Translations under genes and position numbers: made by a program
Part shown: one piece after another, positions 44,893-52,596 of the stretch
Layout of the letters: each line of letters begins with the position of its first letter
Position numbering within the stretch: the stretch's first letter is position 1
NCBI RefSeq assembly: GCF_900142215.1
Contig: NZ_FRAC01000007.1
Location: forward strand, 360,412 to 424,411
DNA length: 64,000 nt
From: Anaerocolumna jejuensis DSM 15929
Lineage (GTDB): Bacteria; Bacillota; Clostridia; Lachnospirales; Lachnospiraceae
Direction of reading: 5' to 3'
The notes under the pieces: generated by a model
The model's input: only the letters and a program-made list of their open reading frames with translations
Databases searched by the model: none
Told to the model about the DNA's origin: nothing

Positions 44893-47019
44893 ATGGATAA
44901 AATATTACTGGAAGAAAGAAAAAAAATTCTGCTTGAGTTTTTGAGCAGTACAGAATACAAGCCAATGAAATTAAAGGAAATGGCCGGTATCCTGCAGGTG
45001 CCGAGAAATGAAAAAACTGATTTCAGAGAAATCGTGGAAGCATTAGTAGCAGATGGTAAGATTGAAGCAGATAATTCGGGTAAATACAGAGTATCCGATA
45101 ACAATACGAAAGCAGGAATTTTTACAGGCACTCAAAGGGGATTTGGCTTTGTAGTCATTGAAGGAGAAGACGAGGATATCTTTATACCTGAGAGCAGCAC
45201 AAAGGGAGCCCTTCACAATGACAAGGTACTTGTAAGTATCAAAGGTGAGCAGACAGGAAAGCGCAGGGAAGGGGAAATCCTTTGCATTATAGAGCGGAGT
45301 AATACTACCGTAGTCGGTACATTTGAGAAAAGCAAAAATTATGGATTTGTCGTACCGGATAATACGAAATTCGGAAAGGATATCTTTATACAGAAGGAGC
45401 ATACCAAGGGAGCCGTCAATGGGCATAAGGTAGTTGTAAAGATTACCAATTTCGGAGATAAATCAAAAAATCCGGAAGGCAGGATTATAGAAATTCTGGG
45501 GCATATAAACGATCCCGGCGTTGATATCAAATCAGTAATTGCAGCCTACAATCTACCTCTTGAGTTCCCGGAGGAAGTATTAAAGCAGGTCGAAAAAACA
45601 GAGGAAGAGATAGGGGAAGAGGAGATTAAGGGAAGGAAGGATTTAAGAGACCTTCCAACTGTGACCATAGACGGAGAGGATGCCAAAGACTTGGATGATG
45701 CCATAACCCTTTCAAAAGAAGGAGATATCTATCATCTTGGAGTTCATATTGCGGATGTTTCCCACTATGTCAGAGAGGATACCCCCCTTGATAAGGAAGC
45801 CTTAAATAGAGGAACCAGTGTGTATCTGGTTGACAGGGTTATCCCCATGCTGCCTCACAAATTATCCAATGGAATCTGTTCCCTGAATGCAGGTACCGAC
45901 AGGCTGGCACTTAGCTGTCTGATGGATATTGATGATAAGGGAAATGTCATAGGACATGAGATTGTTGAAGCAGTAATCTGTGTAAACCGGAGAATGACCT
46001 ATACCAGCGTAAAGAAAATCCTGGAAGACAAGGATGAAGCTGAAATGAAGGAGTATGAGGAATTAGTTCCCATATTTCTTTTAATGGAGGAGCTGGCGGA
46101 GATACTAAGAGAGAAAAGAAGAAAACGGGGTTCCATTGATTTTGATTTTCCCGAAAGCAAGGTGATTCTAAATAAAGAAGGGCATCCTGTTGATATTAAG
46201 CCCTATGACAGGAATAAGGCGACAAAGTTAATTGAGGATTTTATGCTTATAGCAAATGAAACAGTGGCAGAGGATTATTTCTGGCAGGAAATCCCCTTTG
46301 TATACCGTGTCCATGAGAACCCGGATTCTGACAGAATTAAAGAGCTGGGCATTTTCATCAACAACTTTGGCTACAGCATCCGCATCGGACAGGAGGACAT
46401 TCATCCGAAAGAACTGCAGAAGCTCTTGCGCAAAATTGAAGGGAGCAGTGAAGAAGCGTTAATCAGCAGGCTTACACTTCGTTCCATGAAGCGTGCAAAA
46501 TATGCAGCTGAGAGTGACGGGCATTTTGGCCTGGCAGCAAAATATTACTGCCATTTTACCTCCCCCATAAGAAGATACCCGGATTTGCAGATTCACCGTA
46601 TTATAAAGGAAAACCTAAAGGGAGGGTTAGGTGAAAAGAGATTCAACCATTACCACAAGATTCTTCCGGATGTGGCAAGGCAGGCCAGCATTACGGAGCG
46701 CAGGGCGGACGATGCGGAAAGAGATGTGCTGAAACTGAAGAAGGTCGAATATATGAGTGACCATATAGGAGAAGAATTCGACGGCGTTATTTCCGGAATT
46801 ACAAGCTGGGGCATGTATGTGGAGCTTCCCAATACCGTAGAAGGACTTGTGCGGGTGGCAGATATGGAGGATGATTTCTATGTCTACGAGGAAGAGAAAT
46901 ATGCAATGACAGGCGAGCATACCAGAAAGAGCTATAAGCTGGGACAGAAGGTAAAGGTTGAAGTCGTCGACACGGATAAATGGCAGAAGGTAATCGACTT
47001 CAGGCTGATAGAAGAATAA
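44893..47019 (+). CDS. rnr: Ribonuclease R
   Basis: 3'-5' exoribonuclease that can unwind structured RNA and that works with SmpB-tmRNA in quality control. From ATG 44893 (AGAGGAT upstream) 708 aa. Order: N-terminal winged helix and two cold-shock domains (about 70-200), RNB catalytic domain with DGEDAKDLDDA (260-270), HIADVSHYV, YTSVKKILE, RYPDLQIHRI, and a C-terminal S1 domain (about 625-705, GVISGITSWGMYVELPN). No Lys-rich tail. An upstream in-frame ATG at 44863 is possible. smpB follows at once. Confidence 0.96.
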   Translation: MDKILLEERKKILLEFLSSTEYKPMKLKEMAGILQVPRNEKTDFREIVEALVADGKIEADNSGKYRVSDNNTKAGIFTGTQRGFGFVVIEGEDEDIFIPESSTKGALHNDKVLVSIKGEQTGKRREGEILCIIERSNTTVVGTFEKSKNYGFVVPDNTKFGKDIFIQKEHTKGAVNGHKVVVKITNFGDKSKNPEGRIIEILGHINDPGVDIKSVIAAYNLPLEFPEEVLKQVEKTEEEIGEEEIKGRKDLRDLPTVTIDGEDAKDLDDAITLSKEGDIYHLGVHIADVSHYVREDTPLDKEALNRGTSVYLVDRVIPMLPHKLSNGICSLNAGTDRLALSCLMDIDDKGNVIGHEIVEAVICVNRRMTYTSVKKILEDKDEAEMKEYEELVPIFLLMEELAEILREKRRKRGSIDFDFPESKVILNKEGHPVDIKPYDRNKATKLIEDFMLIANETVAEDYFWQEIPFVYRVHENPDSDRIKELGIFINNFGYSIRIGQEDIHPKELQKLLRKIEGSSEEALISRLTLRSMKRAKYAAESDGHFGLAAKYYCHFTSPIRRYPDLQIHRIIKENLKGGLGEKRFNHYHKILPDVARQASITERRADDAERDVLKLKKVEYMSDHIGEEFDGVISGITSWGMYVELPNTVEGLVRVADMEDDFYVYEEEKYAMTGEHTRKSYKLGQKVKVEVVDTDKWQKVIDFRLIEE

Positions 47020-47084
47020 CAGGAATTATAAGCGCAAAAGCAGCAAGAATGTTTAGCATGCTTACTATTTGGGAGATAGAGTAT

Positions 47085-47552
47085 ATGGCGAAAGACAGTA
47101 TCAAAATGATAGCAAATAATAAAAAGGCCAGATTTGACTTCTTTATTGAAGATACCTTTGAGGCGGGAATCGTACTCCATGGTACGGAAGTAAAATCCAT
47201 TAGGATGGGGAAATGCAGTGTAAAGGAATCCTTTATCCGCATAGAGAATGGAGAAGTTTATGTTTATGGCATGCATATCAGCCCTTATGAAAAGGGAAAT
47301 ATCTTTAATAAAGACCCTCTTCGGATCAAAAAATTACTTCTTCATAATTATGAAATCAACAAAATAATGGGAAAAGTGGCACAAAAGGGTTATACCGTTG
47401 TGCCCTTGACCGTTTACTTAAAAGGAAGCCTGGTAAAGGTTGAAATCGGCCTGGCACGGGGAAAGAAACTCTATGATAAGAGAGAGGACATAGCAAAGAA
47501 GGACCAGAGAAGAGAGGCAGAGAAGGATTTTAAGATCAAAAATCTGTACTAA
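47085..47552 (+). CDS. smpB: SsrA-binding protein SmpB
   Basis: RNA-binding protein that delivers tmRNA to stalled ribosomes. 155 aa from ATG 47085 (GGGAGATAG upstream). Signature IANNKKARFDFFIEDTFEAG near the start, GTEVKSIRMGKCS, HISPYEKGN, and the C-terminal tail GKKLYDKREDIAKKD, which inserts into the empty mRNA channel. Frame is open upstream but not family-like. tmRNA itself lies 3.4 kb downstream, with a hypothetical cluster between. Confidence 0.96.
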   Translation: MAKDSIKMIANNKKARFDFFIEDTFEAGIVLHGTEVKSIRMGKCSVKESFIRIENGEVYVYGMHISPYEKGNIFNKDPLRIKKLLLHNYEINKIMGKVAQKGYTVVPLTVYLKGSLVKVEIGLARGKKLYDKREDIAKKDQRREAEKDFKIKNLY

Positions 47553-47572
47553 TTTCGGAAGGTATAAAAGAT

Positions 47573-47645
47573 AGGGCAGACTATACTCAATAAGCCAGAT
47601 GATAAAACAATCGGGGCCTTGTTTTGGGTACAGGCTGCCTTTTTA
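47573..47645. terminator. Nested hairpin terminator after smpB
   Basis: AAAACAA (47604-47610) pairs with TTGTTTT (47619-47625), and AGGGCAG (47573-47579) with CTGCCT (47635-47640), followed by TTTTT. It lies between convergent genes. Confidence 0.55.
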
Positions 47646-47655
47646 AATTGGGGGA

Positions 47656-47991
47656 TTAATGACACCAGTGCAATGAAGTTATAACGATAGAAGGTCCGGC
47701 ATTGAGGAAGAATATTTTAGGAGTGTTATTTATAAATCTGTCAACTGCACTTCCTCTTTTCCTGACAGCCAGTTCTGTGCTGGCGCATTGACCGAATTCA
47801 CAGTAGCAGGCACATATACAGTCAAGAAAGGGATTAAATTCGTTTCCAAAGCAGACCTTTTTACATTCTCCAATATGCAGGCAGAATTCCTCTCTTCTAA
47901 AGATACATCCCGGGTTATCATTTTCTCTGACAGTTAAGATCACATTAAGGTCGGCACAGGTATTATTGATGAACTCTTTTATACCCTCCAT
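47656..47991 (-). CDS. Cys-rich hypothetical protein, 111 aa
   Basis: Not a recognised family. Eleven cysteines in 111 residues, with a dense central cluster CICACYCEFGQC and others at FCLHIGECKKVC, suggest metal or Fe-S binding. A perfect ribosome site (GGAGGTGG, 3 nt before ATG on the minus strand) supports that it is translated. The C-terminal 30 residues (after about residue 80) have a different character, so a frameshift near there is conceivable. It lies between smpB and another hypothetical gene on the same strand. Confidence 0.6.
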   Translation of the reverse strand: MEGIKEFINNTCADLNVILTVRENDNPGCIFRREEFCLHIGECKKVCFGNEFNPFLDCICACYCEFGQCASTELAVRKRGSAVDRFINNTPKIFFLNAGPSIVITSLHWCH

Positions 47992-48100
47992 AAACCACCT
48001 CCGTACATATTGTCAAAACAATCGACACATTTATATATTATTATATGTCGCTTAATTTTCCATTGTGATGAAAGCAGGCTATATAAGTTAAATTAAGTTT

Positions 48101-48655
48101 TTAAGTATAAAATTTTTTCACCATACCATTCCAGAGAATGTCAGCTATCATAAGGACAAAATATTCAATATTGTCAAATTGATAAACTTCATCCGCATAT
48201 TGCATATTCTTTCTTTTCGTTGCTTCATCCAGCGTCATGGATAAAAGATTAACCAGTAAATTCTCAAGCTGCTGCTGATTCCAATAGGGATTCATAAGGG
48301 ACAGATGTGCTGAAAGAGCCTTTGCGTTCTCATTCCAGGCTGTCATTGTATGAGCAAAGGACGTATTATCCCCGGCAATTGAAGCTTCCACCAAATCGAT
48401 GGTCAGCTTAATATGGGTTCTGAACAAATCCTCAAAGACATCCGTCATTTTTGCATCAAAGTATATACGAAAAAGCCTGGCCAAATCAATGGGTATTTCA
48501 AATAACCGGTTCTTAATAACATCCAGGTCTTTCAGGTTAGCTGCACTGCTTACTATCAAAAATCTCATCCACATAGCATAATCGACAAAGTACTGCCGTA
48601 ATACATTTCTTAAATCCTCTTCCGAATAATATCCGCTGCGACTGGCATTGTCCAA
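48101..48655 (-). CDS. Conserved helical hypothetical protein, 184 aa
   Basis: Resembles a family of Firmicute all-helical proteins that I know from sequence pattern (often mis-named acetylglutamate kinase): WMRFLIVSSAANLKDLDVIKNRL, IPIDLARLFRIYF and NPYWNQQQLENLLVNLLSMTL are in the expected order, and it ends with an acidic-aromatic segment. Function unknown; such proteins look like small bundle proteins that may bind a partner. Start is TTG at 48655 with GAGGT about 8 nt upstream on the minus strand; no in-frame ATG fits better. Confidence 0.75.
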   Translation of the reverse strand: MDNASRSGYYSEEDLRNVLRQYFVDYAMWMRFLIVSSAANLKDLDVIKNRLFEIPIDLARLFRIYFDAKMTDVFEDLFRTHIKLTIDLVEASIAGDNTSFAHTMTAWNENAKALSAHLSLMNPYWNQQQLENLLVNLLSMTLDEATKRKNMQYADEVYQFDNIEYFVLMIADILWNGMVKKFYT

Positions 48656-48803
48656 GGTAATACCTCAATTAAAATTACTTTTATATTTTATGTTATGTAG
48701 GGTTACTGGATTTCATGTAAAAAACATCTTTCTATGAGAACCGGGCAATTTTTAGATTCTGCTGCATATAATGGTCTAATATGAAAAGAAAGGGAGCAAC
48801 ACT

Positions 48804-49043
48804 ATGAAATATCAGGAATACGAGAGTATATTAAAAGAAGCACTTCTTGAATATCTGCAAAATGGGGGGTCCTTGGTAGAAGCCGCACTAAAGGATATGC
48901 CAAAGGAGTACATATATGAATTTGATGAAAAATATCCCGAAGATATAAAAAAACAGTTAATTGACAAAGCTCACCGTGCTATGAGAGTAAAAAAAGACCT
49001 TCCGGATGGGATAAGGTTAGTAAAAGTAGTCATAAAGAAGTAA
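48804..49043 (+). CDS. Hypothetical protein, 79 aa
   Basis: Family not recognised. A small, soluble, highly charged, mostly helical protein (KYQEYESILKEALLEYLQNG near the start, KKQLIDKAHRAMRVKKDLP near the end). AAGGGAG lies 9 nt before ATG 48804, so translation is likely. It sits directly upstream of the tandem-repeat array and divergent from the helical gene on the other side. Confidence 0.65.
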   Translation: MKYQEYESILKEALLEYLQNGGSLVEAALKDMPKEYIYEFDEKYPEDIKKQLIDKAHRAMRVKKDLPDGIRLVKVVIKK

Positions 49044-49057
49044 GGGATATGTTTAAT

Positions 49058-49430
49058 GGGAAGAATCCATTTAAAAGAAAGAATCAATTAAACTGGATAG
49101 AATCGATTTGACTAGACAGAATTGCTTAAACTAGTAGGGATTGAATTAACTGGGAAGAATCACTTTAGCTAAAAAGAATTGAATTAGCTGGTAAGAATCG
49201 CCTTAGCTAGAAAGAATTGATTTAACTAGAGAGAATTGGATTAACTGGTAAGAATTGCCTTAGCTAGAAAGAATTGATTTAACTAGAAAGAATTGATTTA
49301 ACTAGAAAGAATTGATTTAGCTAGAAAGAATTGATTTAACTGAGAAGAATCGCTTTAGTTAGAAAGAATTGATTTAACTGGAGAGAATCACTTTAACTGA
49401 AAAGAATCCATTAATTAGAAAGAATCATTA
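49058..49430 (+). repeat. About 20 tandem copies of a 19-bp minisatellite
   Basis: The unit is close to AACTAGAAAGAATTGATTT, repeated end to end about 20 times from 49058 to 49430, in an otherwise gene-free stretch. Central copies (49255-49335) are almost identical, flanking copies diverge. Two subtypes alternate in part: one with CTAGAAAGAATTGATTT and one like CTGGTAAGAATCGCCTT. There is no spacer between units and 19 is not divisible by three, so it is neither CRISPR nor coding. The 617-base stretch to the next gene holds nothing else. Confidence 0.95.
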
Positions 49431-49660
49431 TAAAAAGAACAATTTCACTATGAGAAAAGAAAACTATCCGGATAGGCAAATAACCAAAATAAATTGTTAT
49501 ATCCAGATAGATGAGTATAATAAAATGGGACAAGCTGATCTTTGAGCTGCAAAATAACCAATTATGCAGTTACAAACAAATATTTTCCTGCTACTTTGCA
49601 ATATTGATTCCTGGTCTTATAGATGCTATTCTTAGAAAAAACAGGCAGGAGGAGAATGGC

Positions 49661-50644
49661 TTGGGTAAAGAAAATCTTTGTTATGAAACCAAATATGGAT
49701 GTCTAAAGGAGATATCCTCTCCTGAATATTATTCGAATGGGACTTTAATGGAATGCAGCCTGGAAAAAGAGGTCATATTAAAGACACCTTATGGAATCCT
49801 TATTCCCCAGTATACAACAGAAGCCGTTAGGAAGAAGTATACGAAATCAATTGCCTTTTATCAAAACGGTAATCTTAAACGGATTGCAATGGAACGGCAG
49901 ACACCGGTAAATACGCCCTTAGGGCAATTAAAAGCTGAACTTGTCACCTTCTATGAAGACGGAAGCATAAAAAGAATATTTCCTCTCAACGGGAAGATTA
50001 CCGGCTATTGGACGGAAGAGAATGAACTTGAACTGGCTCAGGCCATACCTTTGGAGCTTCCTTTTGGAAAATATGATAAGAAGGTCATCAGTCTTCAATT
50101 TTATGAAAAAGGGCAGCTAAAAAGCCTGACATTGTGGCCCAAAGAGTTTCTCATGGTGCCGCTGTATGGGGGGAGGGTCAAAATTCGATTTGGAATGGCC
50201 TTTTACCCTAATGGAAAGGTCAAATCCTTTGAACCGGCCTATCCTTTATTTATTAATACGCCCATAGGAAGAATAGCAGCATTTGATAAGAATGCCAATG
50301 GTATAAATGGAGACGATAATTCTCTTGCCTTCTATGAGGATGGCAGTGTTGCGTCCCTTATTACCTCATCAGACAGACTGCTTATAAATAATAAGAGAAA
50401 TAATACCATAGATATTTTAGAACCAAGTATCCGGCCCAGTATGATTGGAGGGAATGATGAGGAAGTGGTTCCATTAAGAATCTGTTTTAAGGAAGAGATG
50501 TGTTTTATATACGGATATTATAAAGAAGGGTGGAAGGAACATATATATCCCTTGAGCGAGTATGACTTTGAAATCTGTAACATGGCAGTAACCTTGAAAA
50601 CTGTTTGCGGGGATTGCAATTCCTGCCAGGGAGGATGTCATTGA
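49661..50644 (+). CDS. Hypothetical protein with MORN-like strand repeats, ending in a Cys-rich tail
   Basis: Beta-rich protein with repeated short strands of the kind (I/V)-x-F-Y-x-x-G-x-(L/I/V)-K, seen at SIAFYQNGNLKRIAMER, LVTFYEDGSIKRIFPLNG, LQFYEKGQLKSLTLWP, MAFYPNGKVKSFEP and LAFYEDGSVASLITS, plus periodic TPxG loops. This is like MORN or YwqK-type repeats. The C-terminus carries CGDCNSCQGGCH, a likely metal site. I prefer TTG 49661 with a perfect AGGAGG 8 nt upstream (327 aa). The in-frame ATG at 49511 would add 50 residues including a hydrophobic segment but lacks a ribosome site. Function unknown. Confidence 0.7.
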   Translation: MGKENLCYETKYGCLKEISSPEYYSNGTLMECSLEKEVILKTPYGILIPQYTTEAVRKKYTKSIAFYQNGNLKRIAMERQTPVNTPLGQLKAELVTFYEDGSIKRIFPLNGKITGYWTEENELELAQAIPLELPFGKYDKKVISLQFYEKGQLKSLTLWPKEFLMVPLYGGRVKIRFGMAFYPNGKVKSFEPAYPLFINTPIGRIAAFDKNANGINGDDNSLAFYEDGSVASLITSSDRLLINNKRNNTIDILEPSIRPSMIGGNDEEVVPLRICFKEEMCFIYGYYKEGWKEHIYPLSEYDFEICNMAVTLKTVCGDCNSCQGGCH

Positions 50645-50677
50645 AAGAAGGAAGGCTAAACGGCCGTAATTGGAGGA

Positions 50678-50729
50678 GGGGCTGCAGCAAACCCAGTTAT
50701 GCGGATAAGTTTGCGGCAGCCCCTTTTTT
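50678..50729 (+). terminator. Terminator after the MORN-like gene
   Basis: GGGGCTGC (50678-50685) with GCAGCCCC (50716-50723), inner GCAAAC/GTTTGC, and six T to 50729. Confidence 0.85.
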
Positions 50730-50834
50730 ATGAAAAAAATTATTTAACCAAGAATTCTCTTGTGTTTACAAGAATGATTATAACGTTCATATATGTATAT
50801 ACTTTGAATATAGTATAAATATATTATTAATTTT

Positions 50835-50871
50835 TTTTAGACACATTTTAGACACAATTGCTGGTTATAAT
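50835..50871 (+). promoter_or_regulatory. ssrA upstream region with an 11-bp direct repeat and a -10
   Basis: TATAAT at 50866-50871 is a plausible -10 for tmRNA, 64 bp before the mature 5' end. Upstream TTTTAGACACA is repeated exactly (50835-50845, 50846-50856). TAGACA in these repeats is at 5/6 of TTGACA but the spacing (22 or 11 bp) is wrong for a standard promoter, so the -35 is uncertain. Confidence 0.4.
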
Positions 50872-50934
50872 AACAACTGAAGTTAGTTTAACTTTAACTT
50901 TCGAATGTCTGCAAACCAAAGGAATCCTTTATAG

Positions 50935-51292
50935 GGGGTTGTACTGGTTTCGACGGGGGTTTTGAAGTTGCGGAAGCCATTCGCGGACTAGGACCGCGTC
51001 ACCAACTTAGAATAAAATTTAAACGCAGACGATAATTTAGCGTACGCTGCCTAATGGCAGCTGTCGAACTTAAGCTTCTTGCGGTTTAAGACCTCGGCAT
51101 CAAATTAGCAAGGCACTTTGTCCTCAAAGCTTTGAGAGGATAAAAGAATTATGAAGCTACTGAAGTCATGAGCCTGTCAACCGGCGCTTGATGGAGGGAA
51201 TGTGTGAACTTGTTCACGAAAAAGATTGACTGTAATGGGAGATGCTGCAATGAATGGGCTTTCGGACAGGGGTTCGATTCCCCTCAGCTCCA
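50935..51292 (+). ncRNA. ssrA: Transfer-messenger RNA (tmRNA)
   Basis: Frees stalled ribosomes and tags the unfinished protein for proteolysis. The 5' end GGGGTTGTACTGGTTTCGAC is the typical tRNA-like start. The T-arm GACAGGGGTTCGATTCCCCTC and the acceptor CAGCTCCA (to 51292) close it; CCA is not encoded. The tag frame starts at resume codon GCA 51025 and reads ADDNLAYAA then TAA at 51052-51054, matching Clostridial tags. Pseudoknot stems lie downstream but I did not model them. SmpB and RNase R are encoded upstream. The 3' end is the integration site of the island that follows. Confidence 0.96.
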
Positions 51293-51360
51293 TACTAAAA
51301 CCTCAGTATTTACTGAGGTTTTTATTTTTGTGTTGCATTTCGTGTTGCATTAATTCTTTA
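51262..51360 (+). other. Left end of the ssrA island: ssrA 3' end plus downstream sequence
   Basis: Bases 51262-51360 contain the tmRNA T-arm, acceptor end, terminator and a segment ending TTCTTTAAATCCAT. A diverged copy of the same series, in the same order and orientation, lies at 54248-54345 (shared short runs include TCGATTCC and CATACTAA). This is the pattern left by a site-specific element in the ssrA 3' end. The intact side is here; the right copy lacks a tRNA-like fold. Confidence 0.7.
51297..51330 (+). terminator. tmRNA terminator
   Basis: CCTCAGTA (51301-51308) with TACTGAGG (51311-51318), extended by flanking A and T, and a tail TTTTTATTTTT. Confidence 0.85.
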
Positions 51361-51495
51361 AATCCATTCTTTGAAACTTCATTATCCGGTTTATCCTATA
51401 GCATTAACCAAGCATTATATTTCTTAATATCAATACTTTCACTGTTAATCCCCAGAGCCTTCTCACTAAAAGAGGGAATGAAAATTGACAACTGA
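51303..51495 (-). pseudogene. Truncated gene tail abutting ssrA (possible integrase remnant)
   Basis: On the minus strand a coherent frame reads IPSFSEKALGINSES ... KKYNAWLML, then a stop (TAG at 51396-51398), then DKPDNEVSKNGFKELMQ and HEMQHKNKNLSKY to a stop at 51303. It is the 3' end of a decayed gene whose body is missing. A homologous tail lies at the same relative place beside the second ssrA-like end. Integrases commonly sit there, but no catalytic residues remain, so the identity is open. Confidence 0.5.
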
Positions 51496-51627
51496 ATATG
51501 GATAGTTGGTGGAAAAAATATATTTTTTATCTAACTTGATTTTATCTTACCATTTCTTAAAATAATAGTCTACTCATTTTTAATGTATGCTTTATACTAG
51601 AGGTATACGAAAAGGGAGGTAAACAAT

Positions 51628-52083
51628 ATGTTGAGTATTGAACGTGCAGATATACGTGACGCAAGTGTAATTACAGAAATTAAAATCGCAGCATATAATC
51701 AAGAAATTAGTACATATCTGGGAAGAAATGGAGGCCCGCCTGGTTATGATAGCATAGAATCACAAATTCACATAATAAAAAACTTTATTGCCTATAAAAT
51801 AATATTAGATAGCCATATTATAGGTGGCTTATTTCTCATACTGATAGATAGTGAAACAATGCGTTTTGAGGACTTTGTTATTAAACCGATATACCAAGGT
51901 AAAGGATATGGATATAGAACAATGGAATTAGTTGAAGAGAATTATAAGAATATCTTAGTATGGCAGCTTTCAACGCCTATTTTTAGTAAAGGTAATCAAT
52001 ATTTATATGAGAAATTCGGATACATCGAGTTCTCCAGAGATGACAATGAGATAGAATACATAAAGAGAATAACGGATAAATAG
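51628..52083 (+). CDS. GNAT-family N-acetyltransferase, 151 aa
   Basis: Gcn5-related acetyltransferase fold. The acetyl-CoA loop is FVIKPIYQGKGYGYRTMELVE, with the Q/R-x-x-G-x-G/A pattern as QGKGYG (about residues 91-96). N-terminal MLSIERADIRDASVITEIKI is typical of the family. Substrate unknown. GGGAGG lies about 8 nt before ATG 51628. It is cargo of the ssrA island, with its own terminator; AT-rich codon use differs from the core genes. Confidence 0.9.
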   Translation: MLSIERADIRDASVITEIKIAAYNQEISTYLGRNGGPPGYDSIESQIHIIKNFIAYKIILDSHIIGGLFLILIDSETMRFEDFVIKPIYQGKGYGYRTMELVEENYKNILVWQLSTPIFSKGNQYLYEKFGYIEFSRDDNEIEYIKRITDK

Positions 52084-52096
52084 GCTTAAGGATAAA

Positions 52097-52134
52097 CTAC
52101 CAACTGACGTTGATAGTTGGTAGCTGTCAATTTT
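52097..52134 (+). terminator. GNAT gene terminator
   Basis: CTACCAACT (52097-52105), 9-nt loop, AGTTGGTAG (52115-52123), then AATTTT. It lies 14 bp after the GNAT stop and also ends near the convergent zinc-ribbon gene. Confidence 0.75.
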
Positions 52135-52318
52135 AAAGCTTCTCCGGGTTTTTAACCTTTATCCTAACAACTGAACCGCACTCTTTACATACATAGATGT
52201 CAACAGGATATGTATCTTTTGTAAAATGTCTGTCTTTATTAGATATGAATCGTATTTTATAGGCTCCCATCAAATAACCGGATATTATATTATCGCTCTT
52301 ACAGAAGGGACATTCCAT
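52133..52318 (-). CDS. Zinc-ribbon protein, 61 aa
   Basis: Small protein with MECPFCKSD (CxxC) and VCKECGSVVR (CxxC), the two halves of a zinc ribbon, flanking a Lys/Tyr-rich middle. It may be a nucleic-acid-binding or DUF6487-like protein; function unknown. GGAGAAAAACATGG on the minus strand gives a ribosome site for ATG 52318. It is convergent with the GNAT gene in the ssrA island. The following 278 bases to the next gene hold only AT-rich sequence. Confidence 0.75.
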   Translation of the reverse strand: MECPFCKSDNIISGYLMGAYKIRFISNKDRHFTKDTYPVDIYVCKECGSVVRIKVKNPEKL

Positions 52319-52596
52319 GTTTTTCTCCTTTTAGCATTGGTTTGTACATTTTATGCAGATGCCCTCACAAAATTCCCGTTTTCACCCTATTTTCTCACAT
52401 AAGAGTATATCCCATGCCAGACCGGAGCAGTAAGTTCCTGGCCCGGAATAAAAGTAACTGATTGATGTATAGTTATAGGAAAAATATAAAGGGGTGAATT
52501 ACGTAAAATAGGTGATTGAATTGATAAGAACCTAAGTAAATTGAATGATTTAAACGATAAATAATATGTAATGTGCAATGTGAGAAGGAGAGTAAA

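Noticed and set aside
49058..49430. CRISPR array
   Set aside because: Repeats are contiguous with no unique spacers, and there are no cas genes.
51226..51495. Open frame of 89 codons overlapping the tmRNA 3' end
   Set aside because: It begins inside tmRNA and has no ribosome site; the opposite strand holds a clearer gene tail.
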